Shown: piece by piece, positions 24,001 through 34,522 of the stretch | How the letters are laid out: the number at the start of each line of letters is the position of its first letter | Position numbering within the stretch: position 1 is the first letter of the stretch | NCBI GenBank assembly: GCA_016841325.1 | Contig: JAENZJ010000012.1 | Coordinates: 45,543-109,542 of the forward strand | DNA: 64,000 bases | From: Thermincola carboxydiphila | Lineage (GTDB): Bacteria; Bacillota; Thermincolia; Thermincolales; UBA2595 | Direction of reading: 5' to 3' | Position numbers and translations under genes: made by a program | The notes under the pieces: model-generated | The model's input: the letters and a program-made list of their open reading frames with translations, nothing else | Databases searched by the model: none | Told to the model about the DNA's origin: nothing

Positions 24001-26646
24001 TTAACAGACAACTTGTCTTCCCTTGTCTTCCTTGACATCAACAGTTAGCTTCGCTGACATCGTCCTCACCAGTTCCTGCAAAGGGGCTAACTTTTCATAA
24101 AACACGACTACTATATCCCCTTTTCGGGCCCTGCTTAGACCATCCTCAACAGCATCTGTCTCCGAGAGACAAATTGTTGCCCGGTCCTCTTCCATTCCGG
24201 CTTTTACGGCGGCCTGCCTCATAAGTCCGGCTACTTCCCCTGACTTACGCCCGCGTAGGTCTTTATCTTCTTTGATTATAATCTCATCACAATACTGTGC
24301 GATGATGCCTCCTGCTTCAATTATATCAACATCTCTCCGGTCTCCGGGCATCCCCACAACACCTATAACCCGTTTAGGGTTTAACTTTTTCACGGTCTGC
24401 AAGGTATTTAGAAATCCTTCGACATTATGGCCATAATCCAATACTACCCTGAACACTCCTGTATCAAAGACATTAAATCTGCCCGGATTGCATGTTTCAT
24501 CTGATTTGAAGCTTAGCAGCCCATCCCTGACAGCCTCTGTATCAACTCCAAGGGCAACACACCCGGCAGCAGCAGCAAGGGCATTTAGCAGATTGTGTTT
24601 GACCAGGCCTCCAAAGGTAGCGGAAATATGTTTTACAGGCAAAATTTTTTCGGTTTTTACTCCGGTGGCCTTTACAATAGAACCATTCTTTACAAATACT
24701 GCTGTTCCACCCGCACCCAAGTGCCTCCTGATAATTACATTATCTGCCGCAGTACTGAAATATACGATTCCTGAACGTACCCTTTCAGCCATTGCCGCTA
24801 CATGGACATCATCTGCATTAAGGACAGCCGTGCCTTTTTTATGCACAGCCTCGGCAACCACTGACTTGACCATGGCCAGGTCCTCCAAGGTCTCAATTCC
24901 TTCAAGTCCCAGGTGGTCCTTACTGATATTGGTAACAATCCCAACATCACTATAGTCATAGCCCAACCCTGCCCGGAGTATCCCTCCCCGGGCGGTTTCC
25001 AGAACCGCAACCTCTACCGAGGGGTCCCTGAGAATCACCCTGGCGCTTTGGGGCCCGGTGGTATCACCATCGACAATTTTTCTGCCGTTAATATAAACAC
25101 CATCAGATGTGGTCGCACCTACGATCTGTCCTGTTTCTCTGAGGATGTGAGTAATCATCCTGGTAACCGTTGTTTTACCGTTTGTCCCGGTTACAGATAT
25201 AATAGGGATTCTGGACCGGGTCCCTGGTGGAAAAAGCATATCCACAATTGCTCCGGCTACATTCCTGGATTTCCCTTTAGCCGGATAGTGGTGCATTCTT
25301 ATCCCTGGCGCTGCGTTTACTTCAATTAAGGCCCCATTGTCCGGCAGCAGCGGCTGTTCAATGTCCCGGGCTACCAGGTCAACTCCGGCAACATCAAGCC
25401 CCACTAAGCGGACGGCCCGTTGTACCAGCTGTACTGTATCCGGGTTTACCTTGCCCGTTACATCTACGGCGATTCCACCTGTGCTGATATTGCCGTTCTC
25501 CCTCAGGTAAACTATTTCGCCCTCCCCCGGCACCGAGTCAGGAGTCAGGCCTTTCCGGGCCAGTACCATAATTACTATAGGGTCAATTTTTATTTTGGTC
25601 AGCGGCTTTTCGTGGTTTTCACCCCTCAGGGGATCCATATTCACAATATCAACCAACTCCCTGACCGAACTATGCCCGTCTCCAACCACAAACGCCGGGA
25701 TCCGCTCCGAAGCAGCAATCACCCGGTTTCCGACTACCACCATGCGGTAATGTTTACCCTTGATGTATTTTTCTATAATTGCCCTTGGACTAATCTGAAG
25801 GGCTACTTCCAGGGCCCTGGCAATTTCGTCCCGCTTCGTCAGGTTTAAAGCAACCCCTTTGCCCTGATTTCCGTCGAAAGGCTTGACTACAACAGCGTCA
25901 CCAATCTGCCGGGCTATCTCAAGGGCTTCCCATTCGGTCCGGGCAACTCCGCCCCAGGGCACCGGAATCCCTGACTCAGCCAGGAGCTGTTTAACCAGTA
26001 CCTTATCACACGCAATGTCAACACCCACACACTTGGTCTGGCCGGTAATTGTAGCCTCGACCTTCTGCTGGTATTTACCATAACCGAGCTGAAGTATACT
26101 GCCTTCCCCCAGGCGCATCACAGGTATTCCCCTTTTTGCAGCCTCCCGGGCAATAGCTGCCGTACTGGGCCCAAGACCGGTCCGGTCTGCTGCCTGTCTG
26201 ATGGCTGCTACCTCGGCAGCTAAATCAACAAGTTTATTTTTCAGCAGGGCCGCAACAACCCTGACTGCAGCCTGTATTGCCCTGATGCCACCTTCCTTGG
26301 ACTCATATTCAGTGACTACATAATAAATCCCCGGTGTTTCTGCGGAAGTAGTCTTCCCGTAAATAACGTCCATCCCGGCAAGGTGCTGCAGTTCCAGGGA
26401 AACATGTTCAATTACATGCCCCAGGTATGTACCTTCCCGCAGTCTTTCTACAAAACCGCCCGGTTTCCCCCGGGAACAATAATGTTCCGCCAGGGTCGGC
26501 ATTTGGACCTGCAACTTCTCGGCAAATCCCGGAATATCTTCAGTGGATACGTCCCGGTACTCTCCCAGGTCAATCTTAGCCTTAACTACAGGACTATAGC
26601 AGTAAATGTTGGCTCCTTCAAGAACTCTGATTTCGATTATCTCCAT
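24001..26646 (-). CDS. cphA: Cyanophycin synthetase
   Basis: The 881-residue protein has the three-domain CphA1 layout: an N-terminal domain (EIRVLEGANIYCYSPVVKAK, HVSLELQHLAGMDV), an ATP-grasp domain (about 190-460, with VVVKPFDGNQGKGVAL and the IIEKYIKGKHYRMVVV strand), and a Mur-ligase-like domain with P-loop VTGTNGKTTVTRM at about residue 485. It polymerises Asp and Arg into multi-L-arginyl-poly-L-aspartate without a ribosome. The frame extends 34 codons upstream, but GGGGAAGG before the ATG at 26646 and the family start MEIIEIRVLEG fix the shorter form. It is 16 bases after cphB; the two form an operon upstream of ispE. Confidence 0.95.
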   Translation of the reverse strand: MEIIEIRVLEGANIYCYSPVVKAKIDLGEYRDVSTEDIPGFAEKLQVQMPTLAEHYCSRGKPGGFVERLREGTYLGHVIEHVSLELQHLAGMDVIYGKTTSAETPGIYYVVTEYESKEGGIRAIQAAVRVVAALLKNKLVDLAAEVAAIRQAADRTGLGPSTAAIAREAAKRGIPVMRLGEGSILQLGYGKYQQKVEATITGQTKCVGVDIACDKVLVKQLLAESGIPVPWGGVARTEWEALEIARQIGDAVVVKPFDGNQGKGVALNLTKRDEIARALEVALQISPRAIIEKYIKGKHYRMVVVGNRVIAASERIPAFVVGDGHSSVRELVDIVNMDPLRGENHEKPLTKIKIDPIVIMVLARKGLTPDSVPGEGEIVYLRENGNISTGGIAVDVTGKVNPDTVQLVQRAVRLVGLDVAGVDLVARDIEQPLLPDNGALIEVNAAPGIRMHHYPAKGKSRNVAGAIVDMLFPPGTRSRIPIISVTGTNGKTTVTRMITHILRETGQIVGATTSDGVYINGRKIVDGDTTGPQSARVILRDPSVEVAVLETARGGILRAGLGYDYSDVGIVTNISKDHLGLEGIETLEDLAMVKSVVAEAVHKKGTAVLNADDVHVAAMAERVRSGIVYFSTAADNVIIRRHLGAGGTAVFVKNGSIVKATGVKTEKILPVKHISATFGGLVKHNLLNALAAAAGCVALGVDTEAVRDGLLSFKSDETCNPGRFNVFDTGVFRVVLDYGHNVEGFLNTLQTVKKLNPKRVIGVVGMPGDRRDVDIIEAGGIIAQYCDEIIIKEDKDLRGRKSGEVAGLMRQAAVKAGMEEDRATICLSETDAVEDGLSRARKGDIVVVFYEKLAPLQELVRTMSAKLTVDVKEDKGRQVVC

Positions 26647-26662
26647 TTCCTTCCCCTTCCTT

Positions 26663-27484
26663 CTATTCACTGCCTGTATCTCTGATGATAGGGACTCTGG
26701 CAGCCAGGTCGAAGCCATATCCCTTTGGCAGAACGTGTAATACCACACGGTCTATGGCCAGTGCCTGGTCCGGTAACAGTTCAGAAACATTTGTAAAGGT
26801 AACATCCCTGCCGTCTACAAAGGTTACCGTCTGGGAACCAATGACTTCAAGGCTGGCATCTGTCCTTATGACTACAGCCGTATCTTCATCGATGCCAATC
26901 CCCAGTATATAGGGATTATGAGCAATAGCAGACAGTAACCGGCCTATCCTGCCCCTTTGGGCAAAGTGCTGGTCAATGACTACCTCTTCCAGCAGGCCAA
27001 GGCCCGGTGCCAGCTTTATAGTGTTCAGTTTTGGTGCCTCATCACTGTCACCTTCAACAATCATGGTATCACTCATAACTGAAGCACCGGCGCTGGTGCC
27101 TGCGATAACAGCTCCGCGCCGGTAAGCTTTCTGAAGAGCCTCATTCGCTGTTGTACCACCCAGTATCGAAGTAATCCTCAATTGGTCACCACCTGTAAAA
27201 AAAATCCCTGTTGCTTTTGCCATCTTTTCAACAGTGCATCTGTTATTAGCTTTTTCCCGGGAACTGATGTCAAGGGTCCCGACAGTCCCCGCTCCCAGCT
27301 TCTGAAACAGGTCGTGATATTTCTTCCCGGCCCGGTCCGGTTCCAGGGTTGCAGTGGTAATTATAACAATGTCGGCACCGGGCCCTCCGGCCAGCCTGAC
27401 AAACTCCCTTAAAATTTCACATTTTCCTTCCTTATCTTCAGCTCCCCCGATAACCAGCAGAGTCCCATTAACCTTGTTTCCCAT
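26663..27484 (-). CDS. cphB: Cyanophycinase
   Basis: The 273-residue protein is a peptidase S51 member: TLLVIGGAEDKEGKCEILRE, FFTGGDQLRITSILGGT and the nucleophile elbow VIAGTSAGASVMSDTMIVEG. The conserved VIDQHFAQRGRIGRLLSAI is cyanophycinase-specific. It cleaves cyanophycin to beta-Asp-Arg dipeptides. Ribosome-binding site GGAGG overlaps an upstream in-frame ATG at 27496, so the start is the ATG at 27484. No separate isoaspartyl dipeptidase (cphZ/iadA) is seen nearby, so the dipeptide is presumably used by an enzyme encoded elsewhere. Confidence 0.96.
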   Translation of the reverse strand: MGNKVNGTLLVIGGAEDKEGKCEILREFVRLAGGPGADIVIITTATLEPDRAGKKYHDLFQKLGAGTVGTLDISSREKANNRCTVEKMAKATGIFFTGGDQLRITSILGGTTANEALQKAYRRGAVIAGTSAGASVMSDTMIVEGDSDEAPKLNTIKLAPGLGLLEEVVIDQHFAQRGRIGRLLSAIAHNPYILGIGIDEDTAVVIRTDASLEVIGSQTVTFVDGRDVTFTNVSELLPDQALAIDRVVLHVLPKGYGFDLAARVPIIRDTGSE

Positions 27485-27627
27485 ATAGTCCTCCATTTTT
27501 AATCAATCAGGTGGTATTTTGCCCTTTTTTACCAGTGTTTATACTATTTTGGCCCGGATGCATATAATGCTAATAACCGCACCCGGCACTGCACCGGCTG
27601 CAGACCTGTACCGTTAAGGAGGTTGTT

Positions 27628-28152
27628 ATGAACAAGCCTGTTTATTCTCAAAAGCGCATCTATGTATATACATTTGACCGAAAACTGTTTTTGGCCACCG
27701 CACAGCGGACCGAAAAAATTTATCCAGTGGCAGTGGGAAAACCGCAAACCCCCACTCCCCATGGGACTTATCAAATTGTAAATAAAATCATTAATCCCGG
27801 AGGCATACTGGGCAGCAGGTGGATGGGCCTGAGTATTCCTAACGGCCCCTACGGCATCCACGGCACTTCCAGGCCCGAATCTATCGGTAAGGCCATTTCC
27901 AATGGCTGTATCAGGATGTTTAACCAGGATGTTGAAGAACTTTTCAACATGGTCAGTATAGGAACGACGGTGATAATTAAGGCCCTGGCCCAGGATACCG
28001 AAAATAATCATGCCTATTATAAAGTAAAACCGGGGGATACTCTGTGGAGTATATCCCGCCGGTTCGGTATCACGGTAGATGAACTTGCCAAAATGAACAA
28101 TATCAGTGACCCGGATAATCTTCAAATAGGTCAGGAATTAATAGTACGATAG
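27628..28152 (+). CDS. L,D-transpeptidase (YkuD) with C-terminal LysM
   Basis: The 174-residue protein has a YkuD domain (residues 8-115) with the catalytic motif HGT (His78) and SNGCIRM (Cys94), then a LysM domain at about 127-173 (YYKVKPGDTLWSISRRFGIT). It has no signal peptide. B. subtilis YkuD has a LysM at the other end and is a spore protein lacking a signal sequence, so a spore-cortex or coat role is plausible. ATG at 27628 after AAGGAGG. It is divergent from cphB with about 140 bases between. The family catalyses 3-3 cross-links or attaches proteins to peptidoglycan. Confidence 0.9.
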   Translation: MNKPVYSQKRIYVYTFDRKLFLATAQRTEKIYPVAVGKPQTPTPHGTYQIVNKIINPGGILGSRWMGLSIPNGPYGIHGTSRPESIGKAISNGCIRMFNQDVEELFNMVSIGTTVIIKALAQDTENNHAYYKVKPGDTLWSISRRFGITVDELAKMNNISDPDNLQIGQELIVR

Positions 28153-28183
28153 TTCCTAATTAAATGTGGCATCTTAAAGCAAA

Positions 28184-28308
28184 GTAGGGGCAGACATATT
28201 CCTCCAGGGTGGCTACAACTCAGTTTGTTACCGGCTCCCGCATACGGGTTTAGCGGTCGCCGACAAACGGACGTCAGACTCACCCTTTCGGAACATATCT
28301 ACCCCTAC
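28184..28308 (-). ncRNA. Unassigned structured RNA candidate between convergent genes
   Basis: The ends form a 19-pair stem (28308-28290 with 28202-28184). It is complete on the minus strand, with three G-U pairs, but shows three C-A mismatches on the plus strand, which points to a minus-strand RNA. Inside are further nested helices: AGGGTG/CACCCT, GTTTGT/ACAAAC and CCCG/CGGG. It lies 53 bases after the chemoreceptor gene stop. No known riboswitch consensus was recognised, and no clear T-tract follows. Function unknown. Confidence 0.5.
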
Positions 28309-28361
28309 CCTAATTTAAGTTTGCTGCCCCATTTATTTACGGGAACTTTCGTACTATTTAT

Positions 28362-30323
28362 TTAAACCTTAAATCCTTTTACAAGGTCACGTAATTCGTG
28401 GGCCATGCCGGACAGACTTTCTGCTAATTGGACAGTGTCCTCAGTGGATGCTGCCTGTTCCTCAACAGCGGAGGAGATGTTTTCAGCATGCTCTGCACTT
28501 ACTTGTGTCAAATGAGCTATCGTATCAATGGCCTCCATTGCATTGTGACTCCCGGCTGCCATTTGCTGGGTTGATGCCGAGTTTTCCTCAGTGATGGAGG
28601 CAACATTGTCTACTGCTACTACCACCGAAGAACTGTGTTCACTCATTTGCTGTGCCGCCCTAGAAATAAGCTTAATCTGACTCAGGGTCAGCTCCACTGT
28701 CTTCATTATTTCATCCAGGGCCTGTCCCGCACCGTGGGCCAGCTGAACTCCCTCTTCAACCTCAGCCGTTCCCTGCTCCATAGCTGCCACAGCCTTTTCA
28801 GTCCCCCTTTGAATACTGGTAATCAGTTCTGCTATTTCTTTGGTAGCACTGCCGCTTCGCTCTGCCAGTTTCCTGACCTCATCAGCAACCACGGCAAAAC
28901 CTTTACCGTGTTCACCCGCACGGGCAGCCTCAATGGCTGCATTTAATGCCAGCAGGTTAGTCTGTTCGGCAATCTCGTCAATTACCTGCACTATCTCACC
29001 GATTTTTTGTGAATGGTCACCCAATTCCTTTATTTTAACTGCTGACTCATATACTGACGTTTTTATTTTTTCCATCCCCGAAATAGTAGAATTTACGGCC
29101 TTCTCTCCATTTTGAGCAACCTTGGATGCGTTGGTGGCAGCATCCAGAACCGCCTGGGCATTACTGGTAACTTCCTCTATGGAATCAGCCATTTCACCTA
29201 TAGTCAGGGAAGTCTGGTTGACATGGGTGGCTTGTTCCTGGGCCCCGCCGGCTATCTGATTGATTGCCTGAGTAAGCTGGTCCATTATTTCCCTGGTCTG
29301 GGTCACGGCATCCATCTTGTTACTGACCCCCTGCACCATTTCCTGTATGGATGCAGCAACCACCTGCCCCGTTCTGGCAGCCTCCTCCGTATTCAGGGTC
29401 AGGCTGTCACTGGTTTGGGTAACATGGTCAACAGAGTCAACCACCTTTTTCACCATATTGTGTGTCTTCTCAATAAACCGGTTAAAATTATCTGAGAGCA
29501 AGCTAAGTTCATCATCGCCCCTTACCTGAAGCCTCTGGGTAAGGTCTGCATCTCCGGAGGCCAGGTTTCGGGCAGCCCCGAGAATTCTCTGCAGCGGATT
29601 ATTGACCAAAATTCTGGCAACAACCCCCAGGATAAGGCTAATACCCAGCAATATTCCCAGCATTATTATAACCGTCTGCTTTTGGACCGCCGCTATTTTA
29701 GCCTCTGCCTGTTCTATGGATATAGCTACCCTGTACCCTCCCCAGTGGTGCCCATCTATAAATATAGGGTATGACATGTCCCACATGACTTCACCGGTAT
29801 CCCTGTGGTACACCTGTTTTAAGGCCTCTGTTGTGGCTGCAGCCGCAGCCCCGGTGGGGTCATTGAAAATTCGTTTGGCCCTGTCCTTGTATTTCGTATT
29901 GTGAGTAGGCAGATAACCATTTAGGTCAGGGTCTTCAGAATAGGCCACCGGTATAGCAAAGACAACATCATCATCGACCAGAAAGGAGTCAACATAATCC
30001 TGCCAGTATTTATCGGTATAGCTGTCAAATGCTGAGCTGTATACAGTGATACTACCGTCTGCGGTCTTTCCGTTCTCCCGGTAATTCCTGTCAAACAGCT
30101 CCTCTTTGGTAATAATGCCCTCCCTGATGTCACCTGCGATCATTGCCTGTAGTCCCTGGGCTGCCGCTTTTGCCAGGGCCAACCCCTTTGCTTCCAGGTC
30201 CTTTTCCACCCGCATGCGGACCTGACGGCACTGGTGCCAGGTATAGAGCCCCATAAGTATTCCCAGGCAGACGAACAGGGTAACTACTAATTTAAATGAC
30301 AGGCTTTTGGTGATTTTAACCAA
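28362..30323 (-). CDS. Methyl-accepting chemotaxis protein (double-pass, extracellular sensor)
   Basis: The 653-residue receptor has a TM helix at about 8-28 ([16 protein letters not shown]), a sensor domain of about 190 residues outside the membrane, TM2 at about 217-240 ([20 protein letters not shown]), a HAMP domain ([20 protein letters not shown]) and a long signalling coiled coil with the conserved tip [20 protein letters not shown]. The sensor contains [20 protein letters not shown], resembling single-Cache-like domains of unknown ligand. TTG start at 30323 after AAGGGGGAG. It stands alone, divergent from the hydrogenase operon across 263 bases. Confidence 0.93.
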   Translation of the reverse strand: MVKITKSLSFKLVVTLFVCLGILMGLYTWHQCRQVRMRVEKDLEAKGLALAKAAAQGLQAMIAGDIREGIITKEELFDRNYRENGKTADGSITVYSSAFDSYTDKYWQDYVDSFLVDDDVVFAIPVAYSEDPDLNGYLPTHNTKYKDRAKRIFNDPTGAAAAATTEALKQVYHRDTGEVMWDMSYPIFIDGHHWGGYRVAISIEQAEAKIAAVQKQTVIIMLGILLGISLILGVVARILVNNPLQRILGAARNLASGDADLTQRLQVRGDDELSLLSDNFNRFIEKTHNMVKKVVDSVDHVTQTSDSLTLNTEEAARTGQVVAASIQEMVQGVSNKMDAVTQTREIMDQLTQAINQIAGGAQEQATHVNQTSLTIGEMADSIEEVTSNAQAVLDAATNASKVAQNGEKAVNSTISGMEKIKTSVYESAVKIKELGDHSQKIGEIVQVIDEIAEQTNLLALNAAIEAARAGEHGKGFAVVADEVRKLAERSGSATKEIAELITSIQRGTEKAVAAMEQGTAEVEEGVQLAHGAGQALDEIMKTVELTLSQIKLISRAAQQMSEHSSSVVVAVDNVASITEENSASTQQMAAGSHNAMEAIDTIAHLTQVSAEHAENISSAVEEQAASTEDTVQLAESLSGMAHELRDLVKGFKV

Positions 30324-30607
30324 GATATCTCCCCCTTAAACAACACCCTATTTCCTCTTTTTGTAAATTACCATAAAAACAGTCCCTGGAGAAACTATTT
30401 TTCCGTAAACATACAATATTTCAGGATAAGCAGTTATTTGGCAGGTTAACCGGAAATATGTAGAATATTGTTGTTATTTGCAGGAGGTTTCCTTTTTTTG
30501 CCGAATATATAATCAAAACATGGGAGCATGGGGGGGTGTATACATTTACTATGGTTATTTTTGGTTTGAAGGTGCCTGAGTAGATAATGAAAGGAGCGTT
30601 AAAGGGG

Positions 30608-32197
30608 ATGAAAATTGGTCTGTTTTTCTCCCGGTCAGGCGGGATTACCGACAAAGTTGTCGATATTGACTACCTGGCCAGGCATTTCAGTCAGGAGCAC
30701 GATGCCATTGTTGTGGATGACTTTTTTAAACCTGAGGGAATCAAGACTATCCTGGACCAGGTCAGAACTAATCCTTATGACGCAGTCGTCCTTGCTGGAG
30801 ATTCTCCGATGAATTATTCAAACAGGAAGAGTGCTGATTTTGTCGTAAACCAGCTTGAGGCTGCAGGTATCAATATTAACAAAATCAATTTTGCCAACAT
30901 TAAGGAACAGGTGGCCCTGGCTCACCCGGGCCAGCCGCAAAAAGCAACTGAAAAGGCAAGAATTTTAGTTGAAGTTGCTATTGAAAAGGTGCGCAATTCC
31001 CGTCCCGTCAAAACACGGAAAATCGCGCCACACCCGGCTGTTGCCCTGATTGGAGCGACTCCGGGAGCTATGCTGGCCGCACAGCGGCTCCTGGAACGCG
31101 ATTTTAAGGTTTATATTATTGACACCGCTGACAATTTGCGCGAATTTAGAAATAAAGGGTATCAGGATGAGATCGCCTCAGTATATACATATGTGAAAAT
31201 GAATCCTTTCACGAGCTTTATGCCCGGCACACAAATTGATGACATTTACGGGTACCCGGGGAGGTTTACCCTTCATGTTTCATCAAAAAATGGGCCCGAA
31301 GATATTACTGTTGGTAGTATTATTTTGGCGAATACTGCAGACCCCGAAGTAACCCAATATTTGCGCCCACTGGTTCACGTTGATATAAATGATGCCGGCT
31401 TTTTTAAGCCGGTAAATCCCGATACCCTCCAGGTATTTACCAACGAAAAGGGCATTTTCCTGCTCCCTGATGATGAGGAGAAGGAAATCTCCTACATTGT
31501 GGCTCTTAGTGATTCGGTAGCATTTGCCGTAACCTCTTTCCTGGAGAAAAGGGAGATTTCCTACAGAATACAGGTTTCAGAAATTAATGAAGACTTGTGC
31601 AGCGGTTGTGGGGCATGTGTAAAAACCTGTATGTTTAAGGCTTCCAGCATTGATCCCCTGAAAAACATATCCGTAATTGATGAACAGAGATGCAAGGGCT
31701 GCGGCAACTGTGTAACCTCCTGTCCCACCGGAGCCAGAGACCTGCTGACTTACCCGCAGAAGTACCTGACAAAGGCCATTGAACTGTTGGCCGGAGGCAT
31801 GGAACAGGCCGAGCCCAGGATACTGGCGTTCCTTTGTGAGGGCTGCGGTTACCAGGCTCTGGATCTGGCCGGAGTCACCGGTATTGAGTATGATATTAAT
31901 GTAATGCCCCTGGGAATCAGGTGTGGCGGCAACATTGACACCCAGCTGATTCTTGAAGCTTACCACCATGGCTTTAAGGGGATTGTCATTTGCAAATGTG
32001 GTGATACTGACTGCCGCAACATCGTTGGCAATACCGACCTGGACCGGCGCGCCAACCTCTTCCGCGAAATCCTCAGGAGCAGGGGAATTGACTCAGAGAA
32101 CCTGCGTATCGTTGAAGGGATAAGGGGTAAGGAAAATATCTGTGTCCAGTCCGTGCAGGCCCTGTGTGAAGAAATTAAAAACGGAGGTGGGAACTAA
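30608..32197 (+). CDS. Degenerate HdrA-like flavoprotein fused to MvhD (hydrogenase-linked electron carrier)
   Basis: The 529-residue protein has an HdrA-like N-terminal half, two [4Fe-4S] ferredoxin motifs at about 330-375 ([22 protein letters not shown]) and a C-terminal MvhD/FlpD domain from about 400 ([30 protein letters not shown]). In HdrA the N-terminal Cys motifs bind an FeS cluster; here they read FFSRSGG, GDSPMNY and [10 protein letters not shown], so the Cys residues are gone. The nucleotide loop is [11 protein letters not shown] instead of GGGxxG. The HdrA part is also shorter than usual. The ATG at 30608 is preferred over the in-frame ATG at 30587 because AAGGAG lies 11 bases before it. 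It is the first gene of the hydrogenase operon and stops by overlapping mvhG. Confidence 0.8.
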   Translation: MKIGLFFSRSGGITDKVVDIDYLARHFSQEHDAIVVDDFFKPEGIKTILDQVRTNPYDAVVLAGDSPMNYSNRKSADFVVNQLEAAGININKINFANIKEQVALAHPGQPQKATEKARILVEVAIEKVRNSRPVKTRKIAPHPAVALIGATPGAMLAAQRLLERDFKVYIIDTADNLREFRNKGYQDEIASVYTYVKMNPFTSFMPGTQIDDIYGYPGRFTLHVSSKNGPEDITVGSIILANTADPEVTQYLRPLVHVDINDAGFFKPVNPDTLQVFTNEKGIFLLPDDEEKEISYIVALSDSVAFAVTSFLEKREISYRIQVSEINEDLCSGCGACVKTCMFKASSIDPLKNISVIDEQRCKGCGNCVTSCPTGARDLLTYPQKYLTKAIELLAGGMEQAEPRILAFLCEGCGYQALDLAGVTGIEYDINVMPLGIRCGGNIDTQLILEAYHHGFKGIVICKCGDTDCRNIVGNTDLDRRANLFREILRSRGIDSENLRIVEGIRGKENICVQSVQALCEEIKNGGGN

Positions 32198-33105
32198 TGG
32201 CTAAAACAACAGCGGCTTCTGTCTGGCTCCAGGGTTGTTCGGGCTGCCACATTTCCCTTCTGGACCTTAATGAAGAACTGCTTGACCTTTTGGAAGTTGT
32301 GGACCTCAAAGCATCTCCTATTCAGGATATAAAAGAAATCCCCGAAGTCACGGTGGGCATTATCGAAGGCTGTGTTTCCAACAGCCATAATATTGAGGTA
32401 CTGAAGTCAATCCGCGAAAAATCTAAAATACTGGTAGCCCTGGGCACATGTGCCTGCTTCGGTGGAATAGCCGGTATCAGAAACCTTTACAGTAAGGCTG
32501 AAGTCCTTAACTGTGCCTATCAGGATTCCCCCAGTACCGCCGAAGGTAAAGTACCTGCCTCCAATAGTATCCCTGCCTTCCTCGAAGACGTGAATCCAAT
32601 CCACAATTATGTTGCCGTGGATTATTACATTCCCGGCTGCCCGCCCCTGCCCTCCATGATAAAGGAGGTATTGATGGCCCTGGTTAACGGCGCTGAACCT
32701 GTAATGCCCAAAAAGAGTCTCTGTGATGAGTGTGGCCGCAGCCATGCCGAAATGCTGGCTCCCAAACGGGAATTTATTACCGATTCTGTTGTCTCTGTGA
32801 TGGAACTGGAAAATATTGATCCTGACAAGTGCTTCCTTGAGCAGGGAGTCCTGTGTATGGGCCCGGCCACACGTGAAGGCTGCCATGCCCGCTGTCTCAA
32901 AGGTAATATGCCCTGCCGCGGATGTATGGGGCCAACCCCGGGCGCCCTGGAACAGGGTGCCAAGATAGTTAACGCACTGGCATCTGTTCTCCCGGCCGGA
33001 GGCCTGATGTTTATGGAAGATATAGTGGGTACCGGCTACCGGTATTCCTTACCGGTTTCTATAGTGCCAACTAATATTAAAAAAGGGGGTGGCAGAAATG
33101 GCTAG
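32197..33105 (+). CDS. mvhG: [NiFe] hydrogenase small subunit (MvhG-like)
   Basis: The 302-residue protein has the FeS-cluster pattern of group 3 hydrogenase small subunits: C14 and C17 in [34 protein letters not shown] and IPGCPP. A C-terminal part with many extra cysteines ([29 protein letters not shown]) holds further clusters, as in Mvh- and Hox-type enzymes. It has no Tat signal, so it is cytoplasmic. Electrons from the active site pass through its clusters to the HdrA-MvhD fusion. Its ATG overlaps the preceding stop (32197), and its last eight bases overlap mvhA. Confidence 0.9.
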   Translation: MAKTTAASVWLQGCSGCHISLLDLNEELLDLLEVVDLKASPIQDIKEIPEVTVGIIEGCVSNSHNIEVLKSIREKSKILVALGTCACFGGIAGIRNLYSKAEVLNCAYQDSPSTAEGKVPASNSIPAFLEDVNPIHNYVAVDYYIPGCPPLPSMIKEVLMALVNGAEPVMPKKSLCDECGRSHAEMLAPKREFITDSVVSVMELENIDPDKCFLEQGVLCMGPATREGCHARCLKGNMPCRGCMGPTPGALEQGAKIVNALASVLPAGGLMFMEDIVGTGYRYSLPVSIVPTNIKKGGGRNG

Positions 33106-34522
33106 AACGATAACCATCGACCCGGTAACTAAAGTGGAAGGTCACGGAAAAGTTACCATTCACCTTGATGATACCGGCAATGTGACGGAATCACATTTTC
33201 ATATTCAGGAATTCCGTGGTTTTGAAAAGTTTTGTGAAGGCCGGATGGTATGGGAAATGCCTGTTATCACCACCAGGATCTGCGGTATTTGTCCGGTAAG
33301 CCACCACCTTGCTTCAGCTAAGGCCTGTGATGATCTTTTTGGTGTGGACATTCCCCCTGCAGCCAAAAAACTTAGGGAACTCATGCACATGTCCCAGATA
33401 ATCCATTCACATGCCCTGCATTTCTTCTACCTGGCTGCCCCTGACCTCCTGTTCGGCCTGGATGCAGGCCCTGAGCAGCGAAGTGTTATCGGTGTTTTAA
33501 ACGCCAACCCGGAACTGGGCAGGAAGGCAGTCAGGCTCCGCCAGATAGGACAAGCCTCAATTGAAAAAGTTGGCGGGCGTTCAATACACCCGGTTGCGGC
33601 CATCCCGGGAGGCATGAGTAAACCTCTTTCCCATGAAGACCGGTATGTTATAAATAATGAAATGGACGAGGCCCTGGAACTGGCACAACTGGCTCTGAAC
33701 ACCGTAAAAGTGATTAACGAAAAATACGGCTCACTGATTCCCCGTTTTGCATCTTTTAAGACCAAGTATCTGGGACTGGTTAAAGATGGAGCCCTGGAAC
33801 TGTATGATGGCGTGCTGCGTCTGAGCGATGAGAACGGTACAATTTTGGAGGAATTTGCGGCCCCGGACTACCTGGACTATATTGCTGAACACACTGAGGA
33901 CTGGACATATCTGAAATTTCCTTATTACAAAAAGCTTGGCTGGCCTGACGGTGTATACCGGGTTGCTCCGCTGGCCAGGCTTAATGTGGCCGACAGAATC
34001 TCCACCCCTCTTGCTAATATGGAACTCAAGGAGTTTAAACAGCTTGGCAATGGCCAGCCTGTCCACGAGAGCCTCTATTACCATTATGCAAGACTTATTG
34101 AACTGCTCTATGCGGTTGAAAGAGCCAAAGAGCTGCTTCAGGATGATGATATAGTCAGCAAAGAAACCCGGGTAACCGTAACAAGGCAGGCGGGTGAAGG
34201 GATCGGTGTTATTGAAGCTCCCAGGGGCACCCTGATTCACCACTATCAGGCCGATGATATGGGTAAGCTGGAAAAGGTGAACATAATCGTATCTACGGCC
34301 CACAACTATGCAGCTATGGACAGGGCAGTTAATGAAGTGGCTAAAATGGTCCTGAAAGACAATAAAGTAGAAGAACCTCTACTTAATCAGGTAGAAATGG
34401 CCATCCGGTGTTATGACCCCTGCCTGTCCTGTGCAACTCACCAGATAGGGAAAATGCCTCTGGAAATCCTGATAACCGGCCCAGACGGCAGTATTGTGAG
34501 GACGGTAAGGAGGGGAGAATAA
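33098..34522 (+). CDS. mvhA: [NiFe] hydrogenase large subunit (MvhA-like, group 3)
   Basis: The 474-residue protein carries both NiFe-binding motifs: [10 protein letters not shown] (C62, C65) and DPCLSCATH (C442, C445, H448). After H448 a 26-residue tail (starting QIGKMPLE) remains, of the kind removed by a maturation protease. MvhA-type enzymes oxidise H2 in the cytoplasm. The start is ATG at 33098 after AAAGGGGGTGG; an in-frame GTG three codons upstream lies inside the RBS. It overlaps mvhG by eight bases. The group 3 assignment fits the partner genes; the absence of an HdrBC pair here means the electron acceptor is unknown. Confidence 0.93.
   Translation: MARTITIDPVTKVEGHGKVTIHLDDTGNVTESHFHIQEFRGFEKFCEGRMVWEMPVITTRICGICPVSHHLASAKACDDLFGVDIPPAAKKLRELMHMSQIIHSHALHFFYLAAPDLLFGLDAGPEQRSVIGVLNANPELGRKAVRLRQIGQASIEKVGGRSIHPVAAIPGGMSKPLSHEDRYVINNEMDEALELAQLALNTVKVINEKYGSLIPRFASFKTKYLGLVKDGALELYDGVLRLSDENGTILEEFAAPDYLDYIAEHTEDWTYLKFPYYKKLGWPDGVYRVAPLARLNVADRISTPLANMELKEFKQLGNGQPVHESLYYHYARLIELLYAVERAKELLQDDDIVSKETRVTVTRQAGEGIGVIEAPRGTLIHHYQADDMGKLEKVNIIVSTAHNYAAMDRAVNEVAKMVLKDNKVEEPLLNQVEMAIRCYDPCLSCATHQIGKMPLEILITGPDGSIVRTVRRGE

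Noticed and set aside
30324..30586. Sigma-D-like motif (GCCGAATAT) between the chemoreceptor and the hydrogenase operon
   Set aside because: It has one extra base compared with GCCGATAA-type boxes and no TAAA at the right distance.
31577..31969. 130-residue minus-strand frame over the ferredoxin/MvhD part of the HdrA-like gene
   Set aside because: It is antisense to conserved cysteine motifs; shadow frame.
33731..34303. 190-residue minus-strand frame over mvhA
   Set aside because: It is antisense to the hydrogenase large subunit and has no recognised domain.
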